A stretch of DNA of 59,102 nt from contig JBOGOC010000118.1 in NCBI GenBank assembly GCA_050747525.1, forward strand, positions 1 through 59,102, given 5' to 3'. The stretch's first letter is position 1; the number at the start of each line of letters is the position of its first letter. This DNA is from JBOGOC01 sp050747525. GTDB taxonomy: Bacteria > Acidobacteriota > Polarisedimenticolia > JACPZX01 > DASXTC01. Both the position numbers and the translations under genes were made by a program. Positions 35,361-43,240 of the stretch are shown in pieces. Below the pieces are notes generated by a model. The model saw nothing but the letters and a program-made list of their open reading frames with translations, made no database searches and was not told the DNA's origin.

Positions 35361-37260
35361 AGGAGAAGACGCTTCCCTTCCCCTCGTCGCTGTCCACCCG
35401 GATCATGCAGCCATGCTGGCGGAGCAGGTTGCGCGTGATCGACAGCCCGATTCCGGCGCCCTCCCGATCGGCCGCGGGGCTGCCGGCCCTGTAGAAGCGA
35501 TCGAAGATCTTCTCCAGCTCGTCGCGGGGGATTCCCACACCCGTGTCGCGTACCTCCACCCGGGCGGTGCCGCGCTGCCCTCCTTCCGCGTCCACCAGCA
35601 CGTCGCCGCCATCGCGGTTGTACTTCACCGCGTTGCCGATCAGGTTCAGGAGAACCTGGAGGATCTTGTCCCGATCGGCGCGGATCGACAGGTCGCCCGC
35701 GGGGAGATCGGCGCGCAGCGTGATGCCGCGCGCGGCGGCCTTCTCGCGCAGCAGCTCGAACACCTCCTGCACCAGGGGCCCCAGCGGGAAGACCTCCAGC
35801 CTCAGCGCGGTGAAGGGGCCCTCGCTGCGCGCGAAGGAGAGCAGGTTCTCGATCAGTCCGATCAACCGGTTGATGTTGCGAAGCGCGAGCTGGAGGCCGT
35901 GCTCCTGCTCGGGGGTCACGCCCCCCAGACGCCCCTTGAGGATCATCTCGGTGAATCCCTTGATGGAGACCAGGGGTGTCTGCAGCTCGTGGGACACGTT
36001 GGCCAGGAGGTTCGACTTCATCTCGTCGAGGCTGCGCAGATCGCGATTGAGCCGCTGCATCTCGGTCATGCGCCGCTCCAGTCCCTCGTTGGCCAGCTTC
36101 AGCTCGCCGTGCAGGCCCTCCAGCTCTTCGCGGGCGTGCCGCGCGTCTTCGGCCGCGCTGCGCATCTCCGCCTCGGCTTCGGCGCGCTGCGTCACGTCCC
36201 TGAAGGTGCACACCCGCCCGAGGATCGATCCGTCCGGGCCGCGCATGGGGCCGAAGAACCTCTCCACCACGCACCGCTTCGGGTGCGACAGCAGCAGGGT
36301 GTCCACGCGCACCGCCTCGGGCTCTTCCAGCAGCCCCCGCAGCACCCGCTCGTCGTCGTCGGGAAAGGTGTGGGCGGGGCGGATCTCCCGCCACAGGTCC
36401 CAGAAGGGGCGGCCCAGGAACCGGGCGGAGGTCACGCCGAACATCTCACGCAGGGCCGGGCTGGCCAGGATGACGGGCGACCCGGCCTCGGGGAGCCCCA
36501 CGATCAGCACCGCATCGCTGGTGGCGGCAAGGGCGGCGTCCAGATGGAGCAGCCGGTCCGCCGCCAGGCGCGCGGCGCGCACGGACGTGCTGATGTCGGT
36601 GACGCCCACCAGCACGGCGTCGCGCCCGGCGTGCGTCCCCCGCCGCGCGCGCGCCGCCACTTCGAGAGGCCGGCCCTGTGCGCGCAGCAGGTGGAAGCCG
36701 AACTCCGCCCTGGCCGGATCTCCCGACTGCACCCGGCGAAGGATCTCGACCACCGGCAGCAGGTCCTCCGCCGCCACCAGGCTCTTGACGGTCCAGCCGG
36801 TGAGGCGCGCGGCCGGCACGCCAAGCAGCTCGCCCATGTCGTCGCTGGCCTCCAGGATGACGCCATCACGGCACACCACGACGGCGTCGCTGACCGCTTC
36901 CACGCCCGCGCGGGGGGCCACCGCCGTCTCCGCCGCGGCGCGGGGGCGGGCCTCCACCAGCTCCAGGGCGGCCATGAACACGGGGCCGTCGGGCACGGCG
37001 CCGGCCACGGGGCGCAGCCGGATGTCGACTTCCAGCAGATCCTCTCCCCTGCGCAGACTGGCGGCGAGCCTCGCCTCGACGGTGAGGTCAAGCATCAGAG
37101 CCTCGGTGACCGAGGCCGGAGGCGAAGCGAGGAGGCCGCTCAGGGGGCGCCCTTCGATCTCTCCCGGCGCCAGCCCCAGCAGCTCGGCCGCGGTCGCGGA
37201 GGCCATGACGATGACGCCCCTCCCATCCAGGAGGAGCGCGGGGGCGGACGGCCGATTCAT
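35239..37260 (-). CDS. PAS-domain sensor histidine kinase
   Basis: A 673-residue soluble histidine kinase with no membrane segments. Three PAS-like regions (about 1-105, 115-225 and 245-365) precede a coiled coil. HisKA follows (NVSHELQTPLVSIKGFTEMI, phosphoacceptor in SHELQTP), then HATPase_c with N box NLIGNAVKYNRDGG, G1 DTGVGIP, F box FDRFYRAG and G2 GAGIGLSITRNLL. All kinase motifs are intact. It follows the EAL gene by three bases and ends the PilZ-receiver-EAL-kinase operon, so its likely partner is the single-domain receiver at 38598. Its C-terminus overlaps the SpoU gene end. Confidence 0.92.
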   Translation of the reverse strand: MNRPSAPALLLDGRGVIVMASATAAELLGLAPGEIEGRPLSGLLASPPASVTEALMLDLTVEARLAASLRRGEDLLEVDIRLRPVAGAVPDGPVFMAALELVEARPRAAAETAVAPRAGVEAVSDAVVVCRDGVILEASDDMGELLGVPAARLTGWTVKSLVAAEDLLPVVEILRRVQSGDPARAEFGFHLLRAQGRPLEVAARARRGTHAGRDAVLVGVTDISTSVRAARLAADRLLHLDAALAATSDAVLIVGLPEAGSPVILASPALREMFGVTSARFLGRPFWDLWREIRPAHTFPDDDERVLRGLLEEPEAVRVDTLLLSHPKRCVVERFFGPMRGPDGSILGRVCTFRDVTQRAEAEAEMRSAAEDARHAREELEGLHGELKLANEGLERRMTEMQRLNRDLRSLDEMKSNLLANVSHELQTPLVSIKGFTEMILKGRLGGVTPEQEHGLQLALRNINRLIGLIENLLSFARSEGPFTALRLEVFPLGPLVQEVFELLREKAAARGITLRADLPAGDLSIRADRDKILQVLLNLIGNAVKYNRDGGDVLVDAEGGQRGTARVEVRDTGVGIPRDELEKIFDRFYRAGSPAADREGAGIGLSITRNLLRQHGCMIRVDSDEGKGSVFSFTLPLDRKGRAERGAPRASARSHEAAGSPETVGEPSREET

Positions 37261-37263
37261 GAT

Positions 37264-38601
37264 CTACATCTCCTGCCGGACGCCCGCCTTCCTGATGGGC
37301 AACTCGCGGCTGGGCCGGCTGAAGTAGTATCCCTGGCCATAGGACACACCGCACCGGCGCACGGCTTCCAGCTCTTCACGGGTCTCGATCGCCTCGGCGA
37401 TCACCTGCGCCCCCATGGTGCGCGCCACGTGGCACAGCGAGCGCAGCAGCTCCTGCTTGACCAGGTTCCGATGCACGTTGCGCACGATGGAGGCGTCCAC
37501 CTTGATGAAGTCCGGATGGACCTCCGACAGACTCTCCAGGCTGGAGGAGGCCTTGCCCACGTCGTCGATGGAGATCTCGAACCCCTGGGCTCGCAGGTCG
37601 GCCACCTCGCTGCTGAAGGCCTTGTAGTCCTCGATGCTGTTGCGGTCGGCGATCTCCAGCACGATGTCGCTGCGGCTGACCGGAAAGTCAGCCGGAAGAT
37701 CCGCCAGCAGACCTTCGCGGAACCCCGGATCCAGCAGCGACGAAGGGAGCGCGTTCAGGAAGAGCTTGTCTCCCGGCGACAGGCGCCGCGCCTGCCGCAG
37801 GGCGGAGCGCTGGCACACCAGGTCCAGCTCGCGCGACATGCCGGCCTCGCGGGAGCACTCGAACAGATGGCCCGGCGCCTCGAACAGCGTGTCGACGGGG
37901 CCGCGGCTGAAGGCCTCGTACCCCAGGACCGTCTCGGTCTCGAGGTGCACGATCGGCTGGAAGACGGTGTTGATGTTCTGATCCCGGATGATGCGCTTGA
38001 TCTCCGCCTGCTGGCGCGCGCGCTCCTGCGCCTCGCCGCGCACGGCGGACTGGCGCGCTTCCTCCACGCCGCGGTAGAGCTGGCGCTCGAGCCGGTAGAA
38101 CGGATGCTCCACCACGAGCGCGCTTCCCACCACCGGCGAGGGCCGGGGTGCCATGGCCCGGAAGTCCGGGCCGCCGAAGCGCCGGGCCAGGCGCTCCTCC
38201 GCCACGTCGCGCGCCTCGGCGAGCACACTCGAGCGCCGTGCGGGCGCCTCGGGAGGAAGGGGCATGAAGATCAGAAAGACATCGGCGTGCACCCCCGCCT
38301 GGCACAGGACCGCCCCGGCCGGCAGGGTGGTCTCGCCCAGAGCACGCAGCTCGGCCGCAGCCGTCTGCAGCATCCCGTCGACCACCTGCCAGCCGTAGAC
38401 CGCTTCCATCCGGCCCGCCGGGTCCAGCTCGATGTAGAGCAGTCCCACCGAGCGGGTCCTCTGGAACAGGCCCCGCACCGTCTCCATGACCGCGGGCGCG
38501 GCCTCCATCTCCGTGCCCGGGTCGAACAGCGCCGCCTTGAGGCGGAGGAACTCTTCACGGGATGGAGCGGCCTGCCTCGGCCCGCGCCCGGTGGCCTTCA
38601 C
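37264..38601 (-). CDS. EAL-domain c-di-GMP phosphodiesterase with a degenerate GGDEF domain
   Basis: A 445-residue protein. The N-terminal half (about 40-175) has the GGDEF fold outline (SVGLLYIELDPAGRMEAVYG), but the signature is HADVF (105-109), so no cyclase activity is expected. The EAL domain keeps the catalytic residues: Glu229 (in YEAFSRG), Asn283, Glu316, Asp346-Asp347, Lys367, Glu403 and Gln423. Loop 6 reads DDVGKASSSL instead of DDFGTGYSSL, so activity is probable but not certain. It overlaps the receiver gene upstream by four bases. Confidence 0.88.
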   Translation of the reverse strand: MKATGRGPRQAAPSREEFLRLKAALFDPGTEMEAAPAVMETVRGLFQRTRSVGLLYIELDPAGRMEAVYGWQVVDGMLQTAAAELRALGETTLPAGAVLCQAGVHADVFLIFMPLPPEAPARRSSVLAEARDVAEERLARRFGGPDFRAMAPRPSPVVGSALVVEHPFYRLERQLYRGVEEARQSAVRGEAQERARQQAEIKRIIRDQNINTVFQPIVHLETETVLGYEAFSRGPVDTLFEAPGHLFECSREAGMSRELDLVCQRSALRQARRLSPGDKLFLNALPSSLLDPGFREGLLADLPADFPVSRSDIVLEIADRNSIEDYKAFSSEVADLRAQGFEISIDDVGKASSSLESLSEVHPDFIKVDASIVRNVHRNLVKQELLRSLCHVARTMGAQVIAEAIETREELEAVRRCGVSYGQGYYFSRPSRELPIRKAGVRQEM

Positions 38602-38990
38602 CGGGGCTCCTGCCGGCCTGCCGACACGCTCCCCAGGATCCGATCCACCCGCTCGAGCAGATCGTCCAGCGAGAACGGCTTGGAGATGTAGTCCTGGGCG
38701 CCGTACTTGAGCGCCCGCACCTTCTCACGCAGATCGAAAAGGATGCTGAACATGGCCACCGGGATGTCGCGGGTGGCCTCGTCGAGCCGCAGCAGGCGCA
38801 GCGCCTCCCACCCGTCCATGCGCGGCATCTCGATGTCCATCAGCACGAGATCGGGCCGGTCGGCGCGCGCACGCTCCACCCCCTCCATCCCGTTGGCCGC
38901 CGTGAACACCTCGTGCCCTCCGTGCTGGAGCGCGAGAGAGGTGGTCTGGCGGATGTCCGCCTGGTCGTCCACGAGCAGGATGCGAGCCAT
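38598..38990 (-). CDS. Single-domain response regulator (CheY-like)
   Basis: A 130-residue receiver without output domain. The acidic pocket is VDDQADI, the phosphoacceptor Asp52 lies in LVLMDIEMPRMDGWEA, and Lys104 is in YISKPF. It sits between PilZ and EAL genes and is translationally coupled to the EAL gene (ATGA). It could accept phosphate from the kinase at 35239 and act on the EAL or PilZ protein by contact, which is inference. Confidence 0.93.
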   Translation of the reverse strand: MARILLVDDQADIRQTTSLALQHGGHEVFTAANGMEGVERARADRPDLVLMDIEMPRMDGWEALRLLRLDEATRDIPVAMFSILFDLREKVRALKYGAQDYISKPFSLDDLLERVDRILGSVSAGRQEPR

Positions 38991-39006
38991 CGAGCCTCCC
39001 GTCGAT

Positions 39007-39792
39007 TCAGTGCGCGCGCGCGGCGCGGCGGGGGGCCCGCCGTCCCGCTCGGATGCCGGTCGCCACGAAGCGCCGCAGAGCCTCGCGCGCCTGGTCCGGC
39101 AGATCCACGAAACGCACTCCCACCCCCGCGATCAGATCTCCATCGGTCCAGTCTCCGGCCGCGCCGTGACGCACCTCGCGCACCACCTCGCACAGCCCCG
39201 ACACGGCGTCGCGCGGCCCCAGCCGCACCGACACTTCGAACTTGCGCCCCGAGGCCGGAGGGCGGGTCGTCCTGAGAAACAGCCCCGTCTCGCTGACGTC
39301 CTTGGTGCGCAGCCGCGCCGGCATCCCCGCTCCGTGGCAGCGCGCCACGAGGGTGACCGCCAGGCGGTCCTTCCGCGCCGAAAGCTCGGGGACCAGGCGC
39401 CTGATGGCGTCGTTCAGGCGCTCGTCCAGCTCGGCGAAGTCGGGCTCGCCCGAACGGCCCACGCGCGCGCTGAGGACCTCGACCGGAGCGCGTCGCAGAG
39501 GCGTGCGCGGCCGAGCCGCACGCCGCGGGGGCGCTCCCGTGAGATCCACCAGGACCACCGGCACCCGCGACAGGGAGCGATCGGCGCATGCGGACAGCAC
39601 CCGGTCGCGGTCGGCATCGTCGCGGCAGGTGGCGAGCAGGAGAGAAGGACGATGATCGCGCGCGGCATCGGTCAGACGATCGAAGGGGGCCTTGAAGAGA
39701 CGGCAGCGCTGGCGCCTCAGGCAGGTGCCTTCCACCGCCTTGAATGTGCCGGCGTCATCGAGCAGGAGGACCACGGGAGGCGCGGCATCCAT
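39007..39792 (-). CDS. PilZ-domain protein with a pseudo-receiver N-terminus
   Basis: A 261-residue protein. The first 125 or so residues resemble a receiver (VVLLLDDAGTFKAVEG), but the phosphoacceptor position falls in LLLATCRDD with no Asp at the strand end, so it is probably not phosphorylated. A C-terminal PilZ domain (about 135-245) shows RKDRLAV and the DVSETGLFLRT motif. PilZ domains bind c-di-GMP and alter motility or polymer export. It begins the operon with receiver, EAL and kinase. The start at ATG 39792 is chosen over an earlier in-frame codon because homology begins there. Confidence 0.8.
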   Translation of the reverse strand: MDAAPPVVLLLDDAGTFKAVEGTCLRRQRCRLFKAPFDRLTDAARDHRPSLLLATCRDDADRDRVLSACADRSLSRVPVVLVDLTGAPPRRAARPRTPLRRAPVEVLSARVGRSGEPDFAELDERLNDAIRRLVPELSARKDRLAVTLVARCHGAGMPARLRTKDVSETGLFLRTTRPPASGRKFEVSVRLGPRDAVSGLCEVVREVRHGAAGDWTDGDLIAGVGVRFVDLPDQAREALRRFVATGIRAGRRAPRRAARAH

Positions 39793-40138
39793 GGCGTGCC
39801 AATCTACCACGTGCCCGCGAAGGACGTCTATCTTGCGGGCCCCCAGAGTCATACTCCGAGGAGTGATGTTGGTAGCCGATCCGCCCGGCGGGGAGTGGTC
39901 TCCGCGGACGCTCCGACCACTCCCCGCCGGTCGGCGCCTGGATCAAGAACAACCCCGCTCGACAACCTCACGGCCTCGGCATGGAACGGACTGGCCCGGC
40001 ACCGAGGTCCGCGGCGCCATGGAGTGCGCGCACTCGCCTTGGAAGCGGAAAAAACACGGGCGCCGTCCATGTGACCGTGATGGCAGGCACGCTCGCGGGC
40101 GCCGCGGGCCATCTGGCTGCGTCGAGAGTTCGGGGGTG
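39793..40138. other. Intergenic region between the PilZ operon and the NtrC-type gene
   Basis: About 346 bases without a supported gene. It should hold the promoter of the PilZ-receiver-EAL-kinase operon and the end of the NtrC-type transcript. A TATGAC at 39853-39848 (minus strand) is a possible -10, but no matching -35 is seen. The palindromic repeat at 39885-39930 is its main structure. Confidence 0.5.
39885..39930. repeat. Short copy of the palindromic intergenic repeat
   Basis: A perfect 16-bp inverted repeat (39885-39900 and 39915-39930, arm CCGGCGGGGAGTGGTC) around a 14-base loop. The arms match the outer arms of the 183-bp element at 19604-19786 (shared core GAGTGGTCTCCG). This looks like that element with its interior removed. 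Confidence 0.75.
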
Positions 40139-41563
40139 TCAGGAGGGCCGAGGGCTGCCGGCGTTCTTGAGGGGGATCTTGAGACGCTTCATCTTCTCGA
40201 TGAGGGTCGTGCGCTTGATGTTGAGGAGCCGCGCGGCACGGGTCTTGACCCAGCCGCTGCTGTCGAGCGCCTGCAGCAGGAGACGCTCCTCGAAGTCGGC
40301 CACGGCTATGTCCAGGTTGATCCCGCCGTCCTCCATGATGGGCGACGGGATCACGAGCGCCTCGGCGCCCCGCAGCTCGTCGGGAAGGTCCTCGAGCTCC
40401 AGCGTGGCCCGGTCCCCCGACAGGGCCAGCGCTCTTTCGACCACGTTCTCGAGCTGGCGAACGTTGCCGGGCCACGGGAAGCCCATCATCTGGCGGATGG
40501 CCGCCGGGGAGAAGGAGCGCGGCTGCAGCGTCATCTCGGCGCAGTACTTGGACAGGAAGTGGCTCACCAGCAGCGGGATGTCGCCCCGCCGCTCGCGAAG
40601 CGAGGGCATCCGGACCTGGATGACGTTGAGCCGGTAGTAGAGGTCCTTGCGGAAGCGGCGCTCCTCGATCATCTGACGCAGGTCGGTGTTGGTGGCCGCC
40701 ACGATGCGCACGTCCACCTGGACGCGGCGCGTGCTTCCCAGGGGCGAGAACTCCCTCTCCTGCAGCACCCTCAGCAGCTTGACCTGCAGGTTCTGGCTCA
40801 TCGTGCCCACCTCGTCGAGGAACAGCGTCCCCCGGTGGGCCTGCTCGAAACGCCCCAGGCGGTCGTTGACAGCGTCGGTGAAGGCCCCCCGCACGTGGCC
40901 GAACAGCTCGTCTTCCAGCAGGTTGTCGGGGAGGGCCCCGCAGTTCACGCTCACGAACGCGCCCTCGCGGCGGTCGCTGTGGTAGTGAAGGGCCCGTGCG
41001 ATCAGCTCTTTGCCGGTGCCGCTGTCGCCGGTGATGAGCACGGTGCTGCGGGTCGAGGCCACGCGGTCGATGAGCTGGAAGATGGCCCGCATCTCGCGGG
41101 TGTCCCCCACGATGTTCTGGAAGGAGTACTTCTGGTCCAGGATGGAGCGCAGGGCCTCGTTCTGGCGCCGCAGCGTGGAGTTCTCGCGCCTCAGGGCCTG
41201 CCGCTCGAGCGCCTGGTTCAGGATGATCTCCAGGTCGTCGAGGTGGCGGATCGGCTTGACCACGTAGTCGAAGGCGCCCAGCTTGAACGCATCGCGGGCG
41301 ACCCCTTCCGACCCCTCCCCCGTCACCAGCACGACCGCCAGCTCGGGATGCAGCGCCACGGCCTCGCGCAGCACCTCCATGCCGTCCACCTTGGGGATGC
41401 GGTAGTCGAGGAAGACCAGGTCGAAGGCTTCCTGCCGGATGGCGGATAGAGCTTCTTCTCCATCGCCGCTGAGACTGACGTCGCAGCCGCGGGCGGCGAG
41501 GGCTTCGCCCAGGGTCTCGCGGACCGCAGGGTCGTCGTCCACCACAAGGATGCGTGCCTGCAG
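40139..41563 (-). CDS. NtrC-family sigma-54-dependent response regulator
   Basis: A 474-residue activator. The receiver domain begins QARILVVDDDPAVRETLGEA with Asp53 in LVFLDYRIPKVDG. The AAA+ domain has Walker A GDSGTGKE, a sigma-54 contact loop GAFTDA in place of GAFTGA, FLDEVGTM and PWPGNVRQLENVVERAL. The C-terminus has a Fis-type helix-turn-helix (RAARLLNIKRTTLIEKMKRL). The only codon giving a full receiver is CTG 41563, with GGGAGGAG five bases upstream; the internal GTGs would delete the first strand. Sigma-54 use is known for the family, but no clear target promoter was found here. Confidence 0.93.
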   Translation of the reverse strand: MQARILVVDDDPAVRETLGEALAARGCDVSLSGDGEEALSAIRQEAFDLVFLDYRIPKVDGMEVLREAVALHPELAVVLVTGEGSEGVARDAFKLGAFDYVVKPIRHLDDLEIILNQALERQALRRENSTLRRQNEALRSILDQKYSFQNIVGDTREMRAIFQLIDRVASTRSTVLITGDSGTGKELIARALHYHSDRREGAFVSVNCGALPDNLLEDELFGHVRGAFTDAVNDRLGRFEQAHRGTLFLDEVGTMSQNLQVKLLRVLQEREFSPLGSTRRVQVDVRIVAATNTDLRQMIEERRFRKDLYYRLNVIQVRMPSLRERRGDIPLLVSHFLSKYCAEMTLQPRSFSPAAIRQMMGFPWPGNVRQLENVVERALALSGDRATLELEDLPDELRGAEALVIPSPIMEDGGINLDIAVADFEERLLLQALDSSGWVKTRAARLLNIKRTTLIEKMKRLKIPLKNAGSPRPS

Positions 41564-41597
41564 GGTGACTCCTCCCGTGAGTCGTTCGCGGAGCGGG

Positions 41598-41627
41598 AGT
41601 CTAACTCAGTCCGCCGAGCGCGGACAA
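41598..41627 (-). promoter_or_regulatory. Promoter of the NtrC-type gene
   Basis: On the minus strand TTGTCC (41627-41622) and TAGACT (41603-41598) are separated by 18 bases. Transcription would start near 41591, and the ribosome binding site and CTG start follow within 30 bases. It resembles the promoter at 33744-33772 in both hexamers. Confidence 0.5.
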
Positions 41628-41645
41628 GGGATTGTCGAAAGAACC

Positions 41646-42473
41646 TCAGGACCGCTTGATCGTGGCGGCGTCCTTGAGTGTGGCCTCCAGCCGCAGCAGC
41701 GGGACGTGGACCTCCCGCGCCTCGGCCCCGTGGCGGGTCACGACGTAGCCGCGGCCGGCGTCCTGCTCGTCGTAGAAGCTCTCCAGCAGCAGGTCCGCTT
41801 GTAGAATTATCCGATCCCGAAGCGCCGCGGCCCGCGCCTGATCGCCCGGCAGGATCGCGCGCACCACCGCGTCTCCCGCCATCCAGACCAGCGACTCCCC
41901 GGTCTCCTCGCGCACGATCAGCTCCACCGTCTGGCGGATCCCTTCCAGGGCGTCGTGGAACCGGAACTCCCCGTACTTCTGCCGGAACACGGTGAGCGCC
42001 TTGGGGTCGAATTTCACGGTCAGCGCGTAGAACTTCTCCTTGCGCTTGCGACGCGCCTTCACCTCCTTCTCGAACTGTTCCTTGGTCATGTTGCGGCGCT
42101 CGCGCTTCTCCATCAGGCGCTCGATGATGCGCTCCAGCTCGGCCGTGGAGAACGGCTTGGTGAGGTACTCGTCGGCGCCGCAGTCCTTTCCCCAGTAGCG
42201 GTCCTCCTGCTGTCCCTTGGCGGTGAGGAAGATGACGGGCGTCGAGGCGAAGGAGGGATTGGACTTGATCTTGCGGCAGACCTGGAAGCCGTTCTGCCGG
42301 GGCATCATCACGTCCAGCACCACGACGTCGGGCGAGCGGCTCTCCACCAGCCGAAGCGCCTCCTCGCCATCGGACGCGGAAATCACCGTGTACCCGAGGT
42401 GCTCGAAGTTCATCTGCAGCACGCTGCGGATGTTCTCGGAGTCGTCCACGATGAGGATGGTGCCCTGGCTCAT
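41646..42473 (-). CDS. Response regulator with a degenerate GGDEF output domain
   Basis: A 275-residue protein. The receiver (1-120) has VDDSENI, Asp54 in VVLDVMMPRQNG and Lys107 in YLTKPF. A basic linker follows (about 120-145). The C-terminal domain has the layout of a GGDEF domain (YALTVKFDPKALTVFRQKYG), but the signature is AGDAV (199-203), so diguanylate cyclase activity is not expected. It might bind a nucleotide or a partner. The ATG overlaps the stop of the PAS-HisKA gene, a likely functional pair. Confidence 0.8.
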   Translation of the reverse strand: MSQGTILIVDDSENIRSVLQMNFEHLGYTVISASDGEEALRLVESRSPDVVVLDVMMPRQNGFQVCRKIKSNPSFASTPVIFLTAKGQQEDRYWGKDCGADEYLTKPFSTAELERIIERLMEKRERRNMTKEQFEKEVKARRKRKEKFYALTVKFDPKALTVFRQKYGEFRFHDALEGIRQTVELIVREETGESLVWMAGDAVVRAILPGDQARAAALRDRIILQADLLLESFYDEQDAGRGYVVTRHGAEAREVHVPLLRLEATLKDAATIKRS

Positions 42474-43072
42474 CGCTTCTTCTCTCCGACGGCGGCGGCC
42501 GCGCGCTTCTCGGCGAGGCGCGCCTTGGTGCGGGACAGGATGTCGGTCATCTTGCGGGCGCTCTCTTCCACGATGGTGACCAGACGCTTCTGCATGCCCG
42601 GAAGGTCGCCGGCCCTGCCGCTCTGCAGCAGCTCGGCCGCTCCCGAGATGGAGGTGAGCGGGCTGCGCAGATCGTGGTTGACCTGGGAGAAGACCTTGCG
42701 GATCGCCGCCGACGACGAGAGCACCTCTCCCACGTCCACCATCATAAGGATGCGCTCGCCCGGGCCTCCCGCGCCATCGGGGCCCGCGTCGGTGAGGACC
42801 ATCCAGTAGTAGCGGGATTCGTCTCCCTCGGAGACGGCCATCAGCTCGCGGGACGCGCCCTGCCTCGCCGACGCGGCCTTGAACCGCGCCGCCAGGGAGC
42901 CGACGACCGGCAGATCGTCGTCGAACTCGTCGCGCTGAAGGCTCGATCCGGCGAGGTCGCGGCCGAGCAGACGGATGGCCGGAGCATTGCAGAAGACCAC
43001 GCCCCCCTCAGGATCGATCAGCAGCAGGGCCGCATCGAGCCCCGAGACCACTCTTCTGTGGACGTCCGCCAT
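42470..43072 (-). CDS. PAS-HisKA protein without a kinase ATPase domain
   Basis: A 200-residue protein that starts MADVHRRVVSGLDAALLLID. A PAS-like region (about 8-110) is followed by a HisKA dimerisation helix pair with a His in SQVNHDLRSPLTSISGAAEL. It ends soon after this (SARKMTDILSRTKARLAEKR), so the HATPase_c domain is absent. It cannot autophosphorylate by itself and may act as a phosphotransfer or dimerisation partner for the coupled receiver gene. An upstream ATG (43156) would add 28 residues of low quality. Confidence 0.75.
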   Translation of the reverse strand: MADVHRRVVSGLDAALLLIDPEGGVVFCNAPAIRLLGRDLAGSSLQRDEFDDDLPVVGSLAARFKAASARQGASRELMAVSEGDESRYYWMVLTDAGPDGAGGPGERILMMVDVGEVLSSSAAIRKVFSQVNHDLRSPLTSISGAAELLQSGRAGDLPGMQKRLVTIVEESARKMTDILSRTKARLAEKRAAAAVGEKKR

Positions 43073-43240
43073 CGTCCTGGAATCCTCCGTCACGCTCCGC
43101 GCACACGGAACCACGCGCGCCCGGCGAAACATAGGAGCCGCGTGACGCATGCGCAATGGAACGCCGACTGACAGAAAGTGTCACCTGGAATGGCCCGCCG
43201 TCAGCGGCTTGTCGGGCCGGCGTCCCGGGCCGGCTGGGTC

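Noticed and set aside
39778..39800. TGGCACG near the PilZ start as a sigma-54 -24 box
   Set aside because: No GC doublet at the required distance, and it overlaps the start codon.
43073..43200. Possible sigma-54 promoter before the PAS-HisKA gene (GGCGTTCCATTGC)
   Set aside because: The GG and GC doublets are one base too close, and the rest of the -24 box does not match.
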